Assembly: GCA_900315525.1 (NCBI GenBank)
Contig: OMZO01000019.1
Span: forward strand, 1-64,000
DNA: 64,000 bases
DNA from: an uncultured Prevotella sp.
Lineage (GTDB): Bacteria; Bacteroidota; Bacteroidia; Bacteroidales; Bacteroidaceae
Direction: 5' to 3'
The position numbers and the translations under genes are program-made. The notes under the pieces are model-generated. The model did not search any database, was not told the DNA's origin, and saw nothing but the letters and a program-made list of their open reading frames with translations. This document shows positions 1-8,648 of this stretch, piece by piece; position 1 is the first letter of the stretch; every line of letters starts with the position of its first letter.

Positions 1-57
1 CATCGCCTGCCTGTCTCCGCCCTGTATCGCTTCGATCAGCTGTTGCTCTGTCTCCAC
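1..57 (-). CDS. ECF-type sigma factor, N-terminal fragment (cut by window edge)
   Basis: Reading the complement from a GTG at 57-55 gives VETEQQLIEAIQGGDRQAM, which is open to the window edge. The core (LIEAIxxGDxxAM) matches the start of region 2 in Bacteroidota ECF sigma-70 factors, where it is normally followed by a run of aromatic and basic residues. The start lies 15 bases after the stop of the lipoprotein at 73-747 on the same strand, so co-transcription is plausible. Only 19 residues are visible, so the family call rests on a short motif. It could also be another helical DNA-binding protein. Confidence 0.5.
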   Translation of the reverse strand, partial: METEQQLIEAIQGGDRQAM

Positions 58-72
58 CAGTCTGTGTGTCTT

Positions 73-747
73 CTATTTCTTTCTGCCAGTTGTCTGAAAA
101 GTCATGTTAATGGGAGTGGCAAAGAACTTTTTCCAATGCTCTTCCGTCTTTTGGTTTATCAGTTCGAACTTATAGACAGGTGTGGCTCCAGACCACATGT
201 CCTTCATCGTATCATACATCAGCGACGTATGATGGTTTAAAGTAACACCATCCTCCAAATTCATAAATAGCAAGAACGAATAGTCTTCACCATTCACTTG
301 GAAAGAGACCTGCGGGGCCCAGACTGAATTCTGCAGATAAGAATTGTTTGCAGAGAAACCGACAACACCAACATCAAACTTCCAGTCTGACGCATCTTGA
401 GTATAAATGATATCTGCCGGATCAACCTTCTTACCTACTAAATTCAGGAAGTAGCTCATAGGGAAATGACTGATGCGCATATAGGTTGGAGTGCCACCGA
501 CAACTAGTGTCGCCGTATCCACTTCTTGTCTATCGACGACCCACGATACATTGTAGGTTCCTTTTAAACGTCTATCAAAGCCATAACCACCTTCCCCGGC
601 TATGGCACCCTGACTACCTTCCCCGGCTATGGCACCCTGACTATTGTTTGGGTCGAATTGAGGCGGTATCTCATCCCTATCATCTGGATTATTCGAACAC
701 GACGCCAACAGCCCGAGGCCTATGAGTATATAAAACAGTTTCCTCAT
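73..747 (-). CDS. Small lipoprotein with a duplicated 9-residue motif
   Basis: The 224-residue protein starts with a signal sequence ending in the lipobox LLASC (Cys17), so it is an SPII lipoprotein, probably at the outer membrane. After a Ser/Asn/Asp/Pro-rich linker comes a perfect double SQGAIAGEG-type repeat (about residues 35-52). A beta-rich globular domain (about 55-215) follows with no motif I recognise; it may be one of the lipocalin/calycin-like lipoprotein families of Bacteroides and Prevotella, but I cannot prove that. It sits 3 bases after the lipoprotein gene at 751-1512 and before the ECF sigma start, as the tail of a minus-strand run that includes a serpin. Function unknown. 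Confidence 0.8.
   Translation of the reverse strand: MRKLFYILIGLGLLASCSNNPDDRDEIPPQFDPNNSQGAIAGEGSQGAIAGEGGYGFDRRLKGTYNVSWVVDRQEVDTATLVVGGTPTYMRISHFPMSYFLNLVGKKVDPADIIYTQDASDWKFDVGVVGFSANNSYLQNSVWAPQVSFQVNGEDYSFLLFMNLEDGVTLNHHTSLMYDTMKDMWSGATPVYKFELINQKTEEHWKKFFATPINMTFQTTGRKK
590..643 (-). repeat. Perfect 27-bp tandem duplication inside a lipoprotein gene
   Basis: Two identical 27-bp units (590-616 and 617-643) lie head to tail and encode two copies of a 9-residue Gly/Ala/Glu-rich linker in frame. The unit is a multiple of three, so copy-number change would lengthen the linker without a frameshift. Confidence 0.9.
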
Positions 748-750
748 ATC

Positions 751-1512
751 TTAAAAATATAATGCCTTCTCCTTTGATTCATATTCCTCCTTCGAAGTGG
801 CTACCGCACAACTGTCATCGGCAATCTCACGCTGGCTTATCAGTTCCTCCAGCCTGATACGATAGTTATGCTTGGCAAAAACAGGCTCATCTGACGGGGT
901 GATACTCAGGCGCATACGACAGATGTATCGGTGGATTTCGTCAGTACACCAGCCGTATTTGCAGAACATCTCAGACTTGGCGCCATAGATTTCCTGCATG
1001 CCCATGTCAAGTGTTTCTCCGCCATCAACACTCTTTCCTGAAAGAAAGTAGAAACCTCGCGATGAAGTAGGATCAGGCGTCAGCATCAGCACCATCTGCA
1101 CGTCCATCGTAACTTCACGACGACCTTCTTTACTGATGCCAATGTACTCCTTACTTATTACCTCTATCAATTGAAAGTCATAGGCAGGTCCATCCATGAT
1201 TCCAGGATCGGTAGTGGTTGCTTCTATTCTCAGTTTGTAACGATAGCCTTCCTCAAAGGTAAATCCCTTAATTTCACCGGAATAAAACCTACCTATACGC
1301 TCTCCCTTTTCATTGAAGGCATCCATCTGCACACCTATCGAAGAATAGGCACCCCAGCTGGAATAGCCCATCACATACTCTGGTTCTATGATCACCGTCC
1401 ACGTCTCAGTCTTGGGCTTCCATTTTGTCTCTGACTCATCATCTAAGACGCAGGCTACTAATCCAAAAGCCATCATCAGCAATATCAAGAATTTCTGCTT
1501 CATACCATTCAT
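751..1512 (-). CDS. Lipoprotein, DUF4377-like N-terminal half
   Basis: A 253-residue protein whose signal peptide ends FGLVAC (Cys21), so an SPII lipoprotein. Residues about 38-115 (from WTVIIEPEY to the QLIEVISKE strand) resemble the small beta domain found in DUF4377-type lipoproteins, which report a residue-by-residue 'value plus error' beta sheet; this is a family impression, not a proof. The second half contains three cysteines (FCKYGWC and YIC) and a repeat of the 'xYRxRLEEL' type and ends without further domains. It lies 15 bases after the serpin gene and 3 bases before the next lipoprotein, in one transcriptional run. Function unknown. Confidence 0.75.
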   Translation of the reverse strand: MNGMKQKFLILLMMAFGLVACVLDDESETKWKPKTETWTVIIEPEYVMGYSSWGAYSSIGVQMDAFNEKGERIGRFYSGEIKGFTFEEGYRYKLRIEATTTDPGIMDGPAYDFQLIEVISKEYIGISKEGRREVTMDVQMVLMLTPDPTSSRGFYFLSGKSVDGGETLDMGMQEIYGAKSEMFCKYGWCTDEIHRYICRMRLSITPSDEPVFAKHNYRIRLEELISQREIADDSCAVATSKEEYESKEKALYF

Positions 1513-1527
1513 GTTTTTGTTATTACT

Positions 1528-2850
1528 TTACTCACCACGATAGGTTCCAAGAAAGAAGATGACACCCGAACTGGCCTCCTGGATGACATAGACAAACGGA
1601 CGGTTTGCGTGGAAATCAACATTCATGGGCTTCTCAATACCCCACGGACCACCTGCGCTATCCACTAAGCCTGCAACAGTGACAGCAGAGGCTTTCGTTC
1701 CTTCCTCATCGACCTCGATGGCCGCTTTCTGTTTCATCAAAAACACATAGATATCCTTCTTATAGTTACTGCAGATGTTGGGGAACTCTGCTACACTAGG
1801 CATAAACATAGTGGGAGCACCCAGTGCAGAGAGTGGCTCAATAAGATTAGTCTCAAAAGTTGTCTTGAAACGTGGTATCTCGATATCGACAATGGGACCC
1901 CATCCGCTATATCTGAGTTGTTGCCATGACTCTGCGTTAAGGCTGGCAATGACGTCATCGACTGTTTTTCCTTCACGAGGCAGCAGCACCTTCATACTCC
2001 ACTTGTCGCCACTTCCGTAGGGCAGGTTCAGCATCGTGCAAAAGTCATTCTCGCTATATTGTGCAAGAGCCTTGCGATGCATCATCGGTAGTGACAGAGT
2101 CTGTCCACCCTCTGTGGTAAACGTCTTGTCCCTCGTATCCGCTGGGTCAAACTTTTCCGTCCAGGTAGCCTTGAAGTAGATGGCATTCATCAGCAGGAGC
2201 AAGGCATTGGCTTTGAGTTCTGATTCTTTCAGGATCTCAGGTATCATGCCATGCGTCTTGTCATTACACCAGCCATTGACCTCCGCCAGCGTCTCGGTTT
2301 TCTGGCTGAAGTCAAGGTTAGTGATTTCTGCCCGATAGTAGTCCTGCATATCCCATTCATATTGCGGCTCAAAGCCCACATGGCGATAATCATTGCCAAT
2401 GACGATGTTGGCAATCTCGAGCGTCACGGAAGGATCCGTCTTTGGCGCCTCATCTATCAGTTTCTTGCAGAAATCATTCACCGCTTGCGTCTTGCCTTCT
2501 CCAAAACCAACGACAGAGGTAATCTCCTTAGCCGTATTACCAGAGGCTCCATCATTGAGCATCCCTAGTACATAGGTCACACTGATAGGAGAGACAATGC
2601 TACTCTTCTTTCCCTCAGGCATCTGACTAATCGCACGGAAGAGATTGAAAGAGAAATCAGTGTTCTTTCCAACAAATGCCCGCTGCTCCTGAGTCAATAC
2701 TATAGAGCGTGTCTCCGGCAACATGTCAATAACCATCTCAGGGTCTTTACCAGCTCTGTTGGGGTCTTCAGAGGGGTCTTCAGAGGAGCCATCACTGCAA
2801 CTCATGAGTGCAGCAAGGGCAGGGATCATCAATAGGAATAACTTCTTCAT
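1528..2850 (-). CDS. Serpin-family protease inhibitor, lipoprotein
   Basis: 440 residues: a lipoprotein signal (LMSC, Cys18), an acidic linker, then a full-length serpin fold (about 55-440). Recognisable serpin blocks are FNLFRAI, SPISVTYVLGML, NAIYFKATW, the hinge EEGTKASAVT (about 382-391) and the C-terminal HANRPFVYVI...IFFLG. The hinge has Gly-Thr followed by small residues, as in inhibitory serpins, so suicide inhibition of serine or cysteine proteases is likely. By counting from the hinge, the scissile bond falls near residues 397-398 (Ser-Ala), but this position is uncertain. Bacterial serpins of this type in oral and gut Bacteroidota protect against host or competitor proteases. It is 85 bases downstream of the beta-helix gene and 15 bases upstream of a lipoprotein gene. 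Confidence 0.93.
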   Translation of the reverse strand: MKKLFLLMIPALAALMSCSDGSSEDPSEDPNRAGKDPEMVIDMLPETRSIVLTQEQRAFVGKNTDFSFNLFRAISQMPEGKKSSIVSPISVTYVLGMLNDGASGNTAKEITSVVGFGEGKTQAVNDFCKKLIDEAPKTDPSVTLEIANIVIGNDYRHVGFEPQYEWDMQDYYRAEITNLDFSQKTETLAEVNGWCNDKTHGMIPEILKESELKANALLLLMNAIYFKATWTEKFDPADTRDKTFTTEGGQTLSLPMMHRKALAQYSENDFCTMLNLPYGSGDKWSMKVLLPREGKTVDDVIASLNAESWQQLRYSGWGPIVDIEIPRFKTTFETNLIEPLSALGAPTMFMPSVAEFPNICSNYKKDIYVFLMKQKAAIEVDEEGTKASAVTVAGLVDSAGGPWGIEKPMNVDFHANRPFVYVIQEASSGVIFFLGTYRGE

Positions 2851-2935
2851 CTTTTCTTTTGTCTAATTGATTCATCTACCTACTAAACTCCAAAAGATGA
2901 AAATCTTGCATCGAAGTCATTCATTTTAAATTTCT

Positions 2936-5179
2936 TTAACGGTCATAAGTGGCCACTAGATGATGAAGCATCGTAGTACTCTCACCACAAGAACCTGTAT
3001 GCTGGATGGCAATGCCGCCATAGGAATTAGGCATAATGTCGGCAGCAAGATCAACAACATGGGGTAACTGACTGCCTTCAGGCTGCGGCGTCTTGGTCTC
3101 TACGTGCGCTGTCAGTCGTTTACCTTTCACTTGTAAGTAAATGGTACAACCAGTGCGATAACAGGTCGATGAAATGGAGTCAGTAAGGGGTTTTATCTGT
3201 CCGTCTTGATATTCTATAAGGTAGAAATCCACTGCCCTTGCCGACTTCGTAGTACGGATGATACGCAGGCCATAGCCTGTCAACGTAATGGGATCAAATT
3301 TCAGACAGACGTCCATATACTGTCCCGTGGCAGAACCGAAGCCCTGTCCTGCCGTCTTGGTGGGGTCAACTTCAAGCGTCAGTGTCATATCATGATAAGC
3401 ACCTTCCAACGGCATATACATCAGACGAGCGCCACGCTGTGCCTGGAGGAGTCCTTTACCGACTGCCCCATTAAAGCCCTCACCATACTCCCACATCGGC
3501 TTGTTCGGATCAAAGGACCATTGAAATTCTGCCGTATCAGCAGGCTTATAACCATCTACTGTCCAGTAGCCAGGCAACAATTCTTTCTGCCACTGACAGG
3601 GGAAATCATGGAAGTCGGTTTCCACTACGCTCATTGGAGAAAAGTTAAGATTGCTCACATGCTTAGCCCTCTTAGCCTCACCATAATCACTGCGGTTGCT
3701 CTTGGGCCGTATCTCTGCCGTCATCACATGACCTTTGTCTGCTGCTGTCAGACGATAAGTACGCTGAGGTATTCCGTGACTGACACTGACAGGGATATCA
3801 TCACGATACCAAGTGATGGAAGACTCATCTCGAAGGCTGTCGAGCTGGAGATCATAATCAAGCTTCAACGTGGTAAAGCCAGAAATAGTGGGGGCAGTCC
3901 TCAGTACCGGTGGTGGCAATTGCGCAGGATAGACTTTAACCATACATACAGCACAGGCCTGACCCGCAAAAGCCATCACAGGGATTTCACAAACGTCATC
4001 AATCTGGTCACATGCCAAACTCACGACAACAGAATCACCCTGGGCCGCACTCACAGCAGCAACCAGATGATAAGGAGGACGAATCACCCATTGAATCTTC
4101 TGCCCATCAGCGAATGCCTGCAAGTGAAGCGTATCTTTCCCACCCACTTGCATCTCTGCCTCATGACGGCTGATCCATACATAAGGAGGAACAGTTTGCT
4201 TTTTAGCGTTGAAATCGGACAAAATGATGGTATTCTCTATCTGCTGATGACCGATGACATAAGGTTTGCCATTCAGTGTGAAATCCTGCTGATAACAACG
4301 AAGCCACTTCTGCGGATAGGGTGTCCAACCAATATAGAGACTATCTGATGGCGCATGATAGCGACAGTTAATCAGGGTTACAGGACCACCCTGCTTACAG
4401 AAGTACATCACCCGATTATCACTTTTTACGTTGAAATCACAATCAATAAACAAAGCCCCCTTGCCGAATGTGCTCCAGAAGGGTTTCTGCCCATAGAGAT
4501 CCACTTCGCAGTGCCGATAGACAGCCGTGCCATTAAGTGCATCGTCGGTACATTCGAAATGACAGTTTTCATAGTACGAATAATCCGCACCATTGAGCGG
4601 ATTAAGATTCAGACGACTGATGAAACGGACATTTTTAGCTCGCAGAGACTGTCCATGCACATACCCGACATGCGCTTGTGTGATGCTCTCACTCCGTTTC
4701 TTACGGGAAAGAGCAGGATCAAGCGGATAGTCAAGGTCCACATTGCAGAAGTTACCCAGCGTCATGTTTTCTACCGTCAGCTCGTCACACCAGAAATCGA
4801 ACATGGTGAAATTACCGACAGCGCCCTCCATCTGTCCACGTTGTGAGGCAAAAACCGTGTTCCGAGGATCCTTGTCAAGACCGATGAAATGGAGCTTTTT
4901 CGCCTTGACGACCATCCCAAATGGCTCACGTCCATCTGCACCGACTACGACCTTTGGTGTATCAGGATGATCCACCCAATACACACCCGGTGCTACATAT
5001 AGTGTCGTCTCATCGGTGAAATGGGCAACAGCCTCCTGCAGGGTACGAAAAGCATAACGTGATTTTGAGGATGCTTCAAGCCGACTGTCCAACAGCAGAT
5101 GATGTTTATCCAAGGACTGCGAAAAAGCACTGACACTGAAAAGCATCAGCACCACTGAAACACAAATTTTCATAGGCAA
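2936..5179 (-). CDS. Secreted right-handed beta-helix protein, pectinesterase-like
   Basis: 747 residues with a cleavable signal peptide (ends VSAFSQS). The region about 40-340 has the layout of a pectinesterase-type parallel beta-helix: an opening FRTLQEAV...LYVAPGVYWV, then repeated short rungs (LTVENMTLGNF, LRAKNVRFISR, SYYENCHFECTDDALNG, GALFIDCDFN). The canonical pectin methylesterase aspartates (QDTL, DFIFG) are not evident, so it may be a relative acting on another polysaccharide. Residues about 340-530 look like Ig-like or Big-type domains, and about 535-747 like a LamG/concanavalin sandwich. The gene follows glsB by 9 bases and precedes the serpin. Likely exported; substrate unknown. 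Confidence 0.7.
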   Translation of the reverse strand: MPMKICVSVVLMLFSVSAFSQSLDKHHLLLDSRLEASSKSRYAFRTLQEAVAHFTDETTLYVAPGVYWVDHPDTPKVVVGADGREPFGMVVKAKKLHFIGLDKDPRNTVFASQRGQMEGAVGNFTMFDFWCDELTVENMTLGNFCNVDLDYPLDPALSRKKRSESITQAHVGYVHGQSLRAKNVRFISRLNLNPLNGADYSYYENCHFECTDDALNGTAVYRHCEVDLYGQKPFWSTFGKGALFIDCDFNVKSDNRVMYFCKQGGPVTLINCRYHAPSDSLYIGWTPYPQKWLRCYQQDFTLNGKPYVIGHQQIENTIILSDFNAKKQTVPPYVWISRHEAEMQVGGKDTLHLQAFADGQKIQWVIRPPYHLVAAVSAAQGDSVVVSLACDQIDDVCEIPVMAFAGQACAVCMVKVYPAQLPPPVLRTAPTISGFTTLKLDYDLQLDSLRDESSITWYRDDIPVSVSHGIPQRTYRLTAADKGHVMTAEIRPKSNRSDYGEAKRAKHVSNLNFSPMSVVETDFHDFPCQWQKELLPGYWTVDGYKPADTAEFQWSFDPNKPMWEYGEGFNGAVGKGLLQAQRGARLMYMPLEGAYHDMTLTLEVDPTKTAGQGFGSATGQYMDVCLKFDPITLTGYGLRIIRTTKSARAVDFYLIEYQDGQIKPLTDSISSTCYRTGCTIYLQVKGKRLTAHVETKTPQPEGSQLPHVVDLAADIMPNSYGGIAIQHTGSCGESTTMLHHLVATYDR

Positions 5180-5188
5180 CGTGGAGTT

Positions 5189-6184
5189 TTAGTCTTTCTT
5201 CTCCTTATAGATGACCTTATTGGCACCACTCGTAATCTTCAAGGCTTCAGGATGCTCCTTAATGAAAGAATCGATGTGGCGCACACGCTTGTCTTCCAAG
5301 ATTTCATCGATAGAAATCAGGATACCCGTCTCTTCGACATCGCCAAAGCCATAGTTGATTGCCGTACCAAAGAGTTTCATCGTTGGCGAAAGACTCATAT
5401 AAGCATTGACAAGTGGCGGGATATTATAGCCGAGTTTCCGGATCTCGGTATTCAGGATCTTATAGTCTTTCTTGAAATCATCCTCATAGAAAATCTTGGC
5501 CAATTCAGTAAAGTCGGTTTCGATTTTCAACGGTTTCATCGGGATAATCAGCTTTTCCTTATCGTCGAAATGCTTTTTCAGGAAATAGAGAATCATGTCT
5601 CGTCCCTTACGGATATAGGAAGGATACATCGTCATCTTACCGAAGAAATATTTGACGTTCGGTTTGATGACTGTCAGCGCTCCCAGTCCATCCCAAAGGT
5701 TATCGAGAGCAAAAAGACTTTTAGCACCCATACGCGTGCTCTGATAAGGTAACGACACAAACGAACGTCCTAGTTCGATGGTATAGGGCATGTACTCCTT
5801 GATGAACTTTTCCGAGAAATGAAACATATGACTGGTAGCCAACTTGGGCTGACCATGCTCATCCATCTCCCAACTTGTACCCTCAAGATAACGATAGCCA
5901 CCGATAATCTCTTCAGCCTCGGGATTCCAGACAATCAACTGTTTGTAGCAGTTCTCGCAGGTATCAAATTCATCGATATCCATCGACTTGCCTGTTCCTC
6001 CTCCAGCTTCTCGGAAAGCGATCTCGCGCAGGCGTCCGATTTCTTTCATCACATTGGGCGCACTATGAGCCGTAATGACATAGATCTCATTATGGCTCTT
6101 GTTGGTCATGCGAAGCTGTAACTCTGGTGTTAGCTCACGCTTGAGAATTTCTTTCTCGATTGGCTGAATAATCTCCTGTTCCAT
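5189..6184 (-). CDS. glsB: GlsB-type N-acyltransferase for glycine lipids
   Basis: 331 residues resembling the OlsB-like GNAT acyltransferases: LREIAFREAGGGTGKSMDID, IVWNPEAEEIIGGYRYLEG, ELGRSFVSLPYQ and KYFFGKMTMYPSY are the family blocks. In Bacteroides thetaiotaomicron the homologous GlsB transfers a 3-hydroxy-fatty acyl group to the amino group of glycine, the first step of glycine-lipid synthesis. It is directly preceded (31 bases) by an HX4D-type acyltransferase that fits GlsA, the O-acyltransferase of the same pathway. The pair, in this order, supports the call. Cytoplasmic face of the inner membrane. The beta-helix gene follows 9 bases downstream, so it may share the transcript. Confidence 0.85.
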   Translation of the reverse strand: MEQEIIQPIEKEILKRELTPELQLRMTNKSHNEIYVITAHSAPNVMKEIGRLREIAFREAGGGTGKSMDIDEFDTCENCYKQLIVWNPEAEEIIGGYRYLEGTSWEMDEHGQPKLATSHMFHFSEKFIKEYMPYTIELGRSFVSLPYQSTRMGAKSLFALDNLWDGLGALTVIKPNVKYFFGKMTMYPSYIRKGRDMILYFLKKHFDDKEKLIIPMKPLKIETDFTELAKIFYEDDFKKDYKILNTEIRKLGYNIPPLVNAYMSLSPTMKLFGTAINYGFGDVEETGILISIDEILEDKRVRHIDSFIKEHPEALKITSGANKVIYKEKKD

Positions 6185-6215
6185 CAGTTCGGTTTTTTGA
6201 ATATTGGTTTATGTT

Positions 6216-7049
6216 TTACTCTTTTCCTAATAAATAGACCTGACGCTTGACAAATTGCGCCCATTCCATCGGTGTCTTGCTCTTATCAAAAGTCTGCCAG
6301 GGAATCGGCTTCCCGATCCTGATTTCGAAGGTCTTGTGCACATTCTTATACATCTCGTCAACCAAAAACAACATCGCCAGATTAAAGGGAAGGAATCTGT
6401 CGCTGAAATTGGCCAGACGATAGAAGAAATTGGAATTTTGTCCGCTAAAATGGATGGGCACCACATCACGCTGATATTCGACACTTTTGGATACAAAGGT
6501 CTTGGTCCAGCGGATATCCTCTATGACACCATGATGTTTTCTTGAACAAAGTCCCGCAGGAAACAATAGCATATGATGGTCACTCTTAAACCCAGCTTCT
6601 ACCATAGCAGGGAAATCACGCCCCTGCTTACCTGTCTTGTTGATAGGTATGCAAAGTGGAGCAAGTCCTGGCAGATTCATCAGCAGGTCATTGACAAGGT
6701 AACGGAACCGTCCGTCATAGTGCCGGCCTATCACAGCTCCTAAGGCAACACCGTCTTCACCCCCTAAAGGATGATTGCTGACAAAGGTGTAAAGCCGCTT
6801 GTCATCTGGACTCGGCAGATTTTCCTTACCTTCTATCTTCAAGGTCATATCCAGATACCTGACGCACTCCTCAAGCCAGTCCACACCGGTCTTGTCACGA
6901 CTTTCCCAAAGAAAAGCATTCACCTGATCCTGATGGGCAATCCGTTTCAGCCAGTTCACCAGAAACCCTGGCACAAATGGATACTTTGCACCCAATTTGT
7001 CCTTCAGGATCTGATCAATGTCGATTGTCTTTTCTGTAACAGCTACCAT
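6216..7049 (-). CDS. glsA: GlsA-type lysophospholipid acyltransferase (O-acyltransferase)
   Basis: 277 residues with the PlsC-like catalytic motif NHPLGGEDG (an HX4D variant; His at about residue 91) and the later blocks PINKTGKQGRDFP and LLFPAGLCSRK that bind the acyl acceptor. In Bacteroidota the homologue GlsA adds the second acyl chain to N-acyl-glycine to give diacylated glycine lipid. It is the first gene of the minus-strand unit glsA-glsB and starts 219 bases from divergent mraZ. A TAnnTTTG-type box (TATTTTTG) lies on the minus strand at 7079-7086. It could instead act on phospholipids, but the neighbouring glsB favours glycine lipids. Confidence 0.85.
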   Translation of the reverse strand: MVAVTEKTIDIDQILKDKLGAKYPFVPGFLVNWLKRIAHQDQVNAFLWESRDKTGVDWLEECVRYLDMTLKIEGKENLPSPDDKRLYTFVSNHPLGGEDGVALGAVIGRHYDGRFRYLVNDLLMNLPGLAPLCIPINKTGKQGRDFPAMVEAGFKSDHHMLLFPAGLCSRKHHGVIEDIRWTKTFVSKSVEYQRDVVPIHFSGQNSNFFYRLANFSDRFLPFNLAMLFLVDEMYKNVHKTFEIRIGKPIPWQTFDKSKTPMEWAQFVKRQVYLLGKE

Positions 7050-7078
7050 TTTTCTTTATAATAATCGCTAACAATCTG

Positions 7079-7086
7079 CAAAAATA
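7079..7086 (-). promoter_or_regulatory. Candidate -7 box for glsA
   Basis: The minus strand reads TATTTTTG, matching TAnnTTTG, 30 bases before the glsA start codon. No TTTG is seen at the expected -33 distance, so it is only a half match. Confidence 0.4.
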
Positions 7087-7194
7087 GCACATTTCTTTCA
7101 AATACGTGCAAGTTTTAAAGAAAAAAGTTTGTTTTTAAATGTCTTTTATACACACAAAGGGCGCAAATCAATAAAATAAAGTTAAAATCAAAAA

Positions 7195-7224
7195 AAAGTG
7201 GGGAAATGTGGTGTAAAGTGGGGA
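7195..7224 (+). promoter_or_regulatory. MraZ-box-like triple 10-bp repeats
   Basis: Three contiguous 10-bp units: AAAGTGGGGA (7195-7204), AATGTGGTGT (7205-7214), AAAGTGGGGA (7215-7224). MraZ proteins of other phyla bind G-rich repeats spaced by one helical turn just upstream of their own gene, e.g. TGGGA repeats in E. coli and AAAGTG repeats in Mollicutes. The array ends 8 bases before the mraZ -7 box, so bound MraZ would cover the -33 region and repress the dcw operon. Confidence 0.7.
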
Positions 7225-7232
7225 AAAATGCC

Positions 7233-7240
7233 TAACTTTG
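7233..7240 (+). promoter_or_regulatory. mraZ/dcw operon -7 box
   Basis: TAACTTTG matches TAnnTTTG exactly and ends 28 bases before the mraZ ATG. The -33 TTTG is missing; that position is occupied by the MraZ-type repeats. Confidence 0.6.
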
Positions 7241-7268
7241 TAACCGAAATCTATTAAAAGATGTACGT

Positions 7269-7724
7269 ATGCGTTTTTTAGGTAACATAGAAGCAAAGAC
7301 CGACGCTAAAGGAAGGGCCTTTCTACCAGCCAGTTTCCGCAAGGTGCTACAGGCATCTGGCGAAGAAAATCTGGTGCTGAGAAAGGACGTTTTCCAGAAG
7401 TGTCTGGTGCTCTATCCTGAAAGCGTATGGAACGGGCGACTCGATTTGCTGAAAAGTCAGTTGCGCCTCTGGAAGCATGATCACCAGCAGATCTTCCGGC
7501 AATTCGTTTCTGAGGCAGAAGTAGTAAACCTCGACGGCAATGGCCGTTTCCTGATTTCCAAACGTTTATTGAAAACAGCGGAAATAGAACAGGACATCCA
7601 GTTTATCGGCATGGACGACACCATTGAGATCTGGTCACCACAGAATCTGAAACAGACACTCCAGACAGAAGAGGAATTCGGTAAGGAATTTGAAAATATA
7701 ATGAACGCTGGCGATGCTCTATGA
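7269..7724 (+). CDS. mraZ: Transcriptional regulator MraZ
   Basis: 151 residues with two SpoVT/AbrB-like halves: MRFLGNIEAKTDAKGRAFLPASFR (DxKGR/xxP motif, about residues 9-21) and a second VNLDGNGRFLISKRL (about 90-105). MraZ is a DNA-binding ring-shaped repressor of the dcw cluster and here begins that cluster. The stop overlaps the rsmH start by ATGA. The G-rich 10-bp repeats upstream are its likely operator. Length and position match the family well. Confidence 0.93.
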   Translation: MRFLGNIEAKTDAKGRAFLPASFRKVLQASGEENLVLRKDVFQKCLVLYPESVWNGRLDLLKSQLRLWKHDHQQIFRQFVSEAEVVNLDGNGRFLISKRLLKTAEIEQDIQFIGMDDTIEIWSPQNLKQTLQTEEEFGKEFENIMNAGDAL

Positions 7725-8635
7725 TAAAGACGGCTGAGACATACCACATTCCAGTACTCCTTCAGGAGAGCATCGACGGGCTTGACATCAAGCCCGACGG
7801 TGTTTATGTTGATGTCACTTTCGGCGGAGGGGGACATAGCAGGGAAATATTGCGACATCTCTCATCCAAAGGACATCTTTATAGCTTCGATCAAGATGAA
7901 GATGCAGAGAAGAACATCATCGACGATGACAGATTCACCTTTGTCAGGAGCAACTTTAGATATGTCCGGAACTGGATGCGTTACTACGGTGTGGAGCATG
8001 TCGACGGACTATTAGCCGACCTCGGCGTCTCAAGCCATCATTTCGACGATGAGACACGCGGCTTCTCATTCCGTTTTGACGCGCCTCTTGACATGAGGAT
8101 GAACAAACGGTCTGGCTTCACAGCAGCAGAAGTCCTCAACAGCTACGACGAAGAGCAGCTCGCAGATATCTTCTATTTATATGGAGAACTAAAGAATGCA
8201 CGTAAGATAGCGGCAGCCATCGTGAAAGCCAGAACCGGAAGTCCTATCGCCACCACAGGCGACCTGATGAAGACCACTGAGAAGCTATTTATGCGTGAGC
8301 GTGAGAAAAAGGAGACTGCCAAACTCTTCCAGGCTCTGCGCATCGAGGTCAATCATGAGATGGTGGCACTGAAGGAGATGCTTCATGGCGCTTGTGAGGT
8401 GCTTGCTCCTGGGGGCAGGCTCTCTGTCATTACCTATCACTCCCTCGAAGATCGGATCGTCAAGAACATGATGAAGACTGGCAATACAGAGGGTAAATTA
8501 AAGAAGGACTTCTTCGGACGCTCGGAGGCTCCCTTCAAGCCAATAAGCAACAAGGTGATAATACCCGACGAAGAAGAACAGGAACGAAATCCACGCAGTC
8601 GCAGTGCCAAACTGAGAATTGCGGAAAAGATATAG
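7721..8635 (+). CDS. rsmH: 16S rRNA (cytosine1402-N4)-methyltransferase RsmH
   Basis: 304 residues. The SAM-binding loop DVTFGGGGHS (31-40), the HVDGLLADLGVSSHHFD and GFSFRFDAPLDMRM blocks, and a C-terminal PRSRSAKLRIAE are diagnostic for RsmH (MraW). It methylates C1402 in the decoding centre of the 30S subunit. Translationally coupled to mraZ through a 4-base overlap and followed by ftsL after 13 bases. Length agrees with the family. Confidence 0.96.
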   Translation: MIKTAETYHIPVLLQESIDGLDIKPDGVYVDVTFGGGGHSREILRHLSSKGHLYSFDQDEDAEKNIIDDDRFTFVRSNFRYVRNWMRYYGVEHVDGLLADLGVSSHHFDDETRGFSFRFDAPLDMRMNKRSGFTAAEVLNSYDEEQLADIFYLYGELKNARKIAAAIVKARTGSPIATTGDLMKTTEKLFMREREKKETAKLFQALRIEVNHEMVALKEMLHGACEVLAPGGRLSVITYHSLEDRIVKNMMKTGNTEGKLKKDFFGRSEAPFKPISNKVIIPDEEEQERNPRSRSAKLRIAEKI

Positions 8636-8648
8636 CATATTAAAGAAT

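Noticed and set aside
7195-7224. The mraZ upstream repeats as a generic G-rich sequence
   Set aside because: The exact 10-bp period with repeated AAAGTGGGGA favours an operator, so it was kept as a feature.
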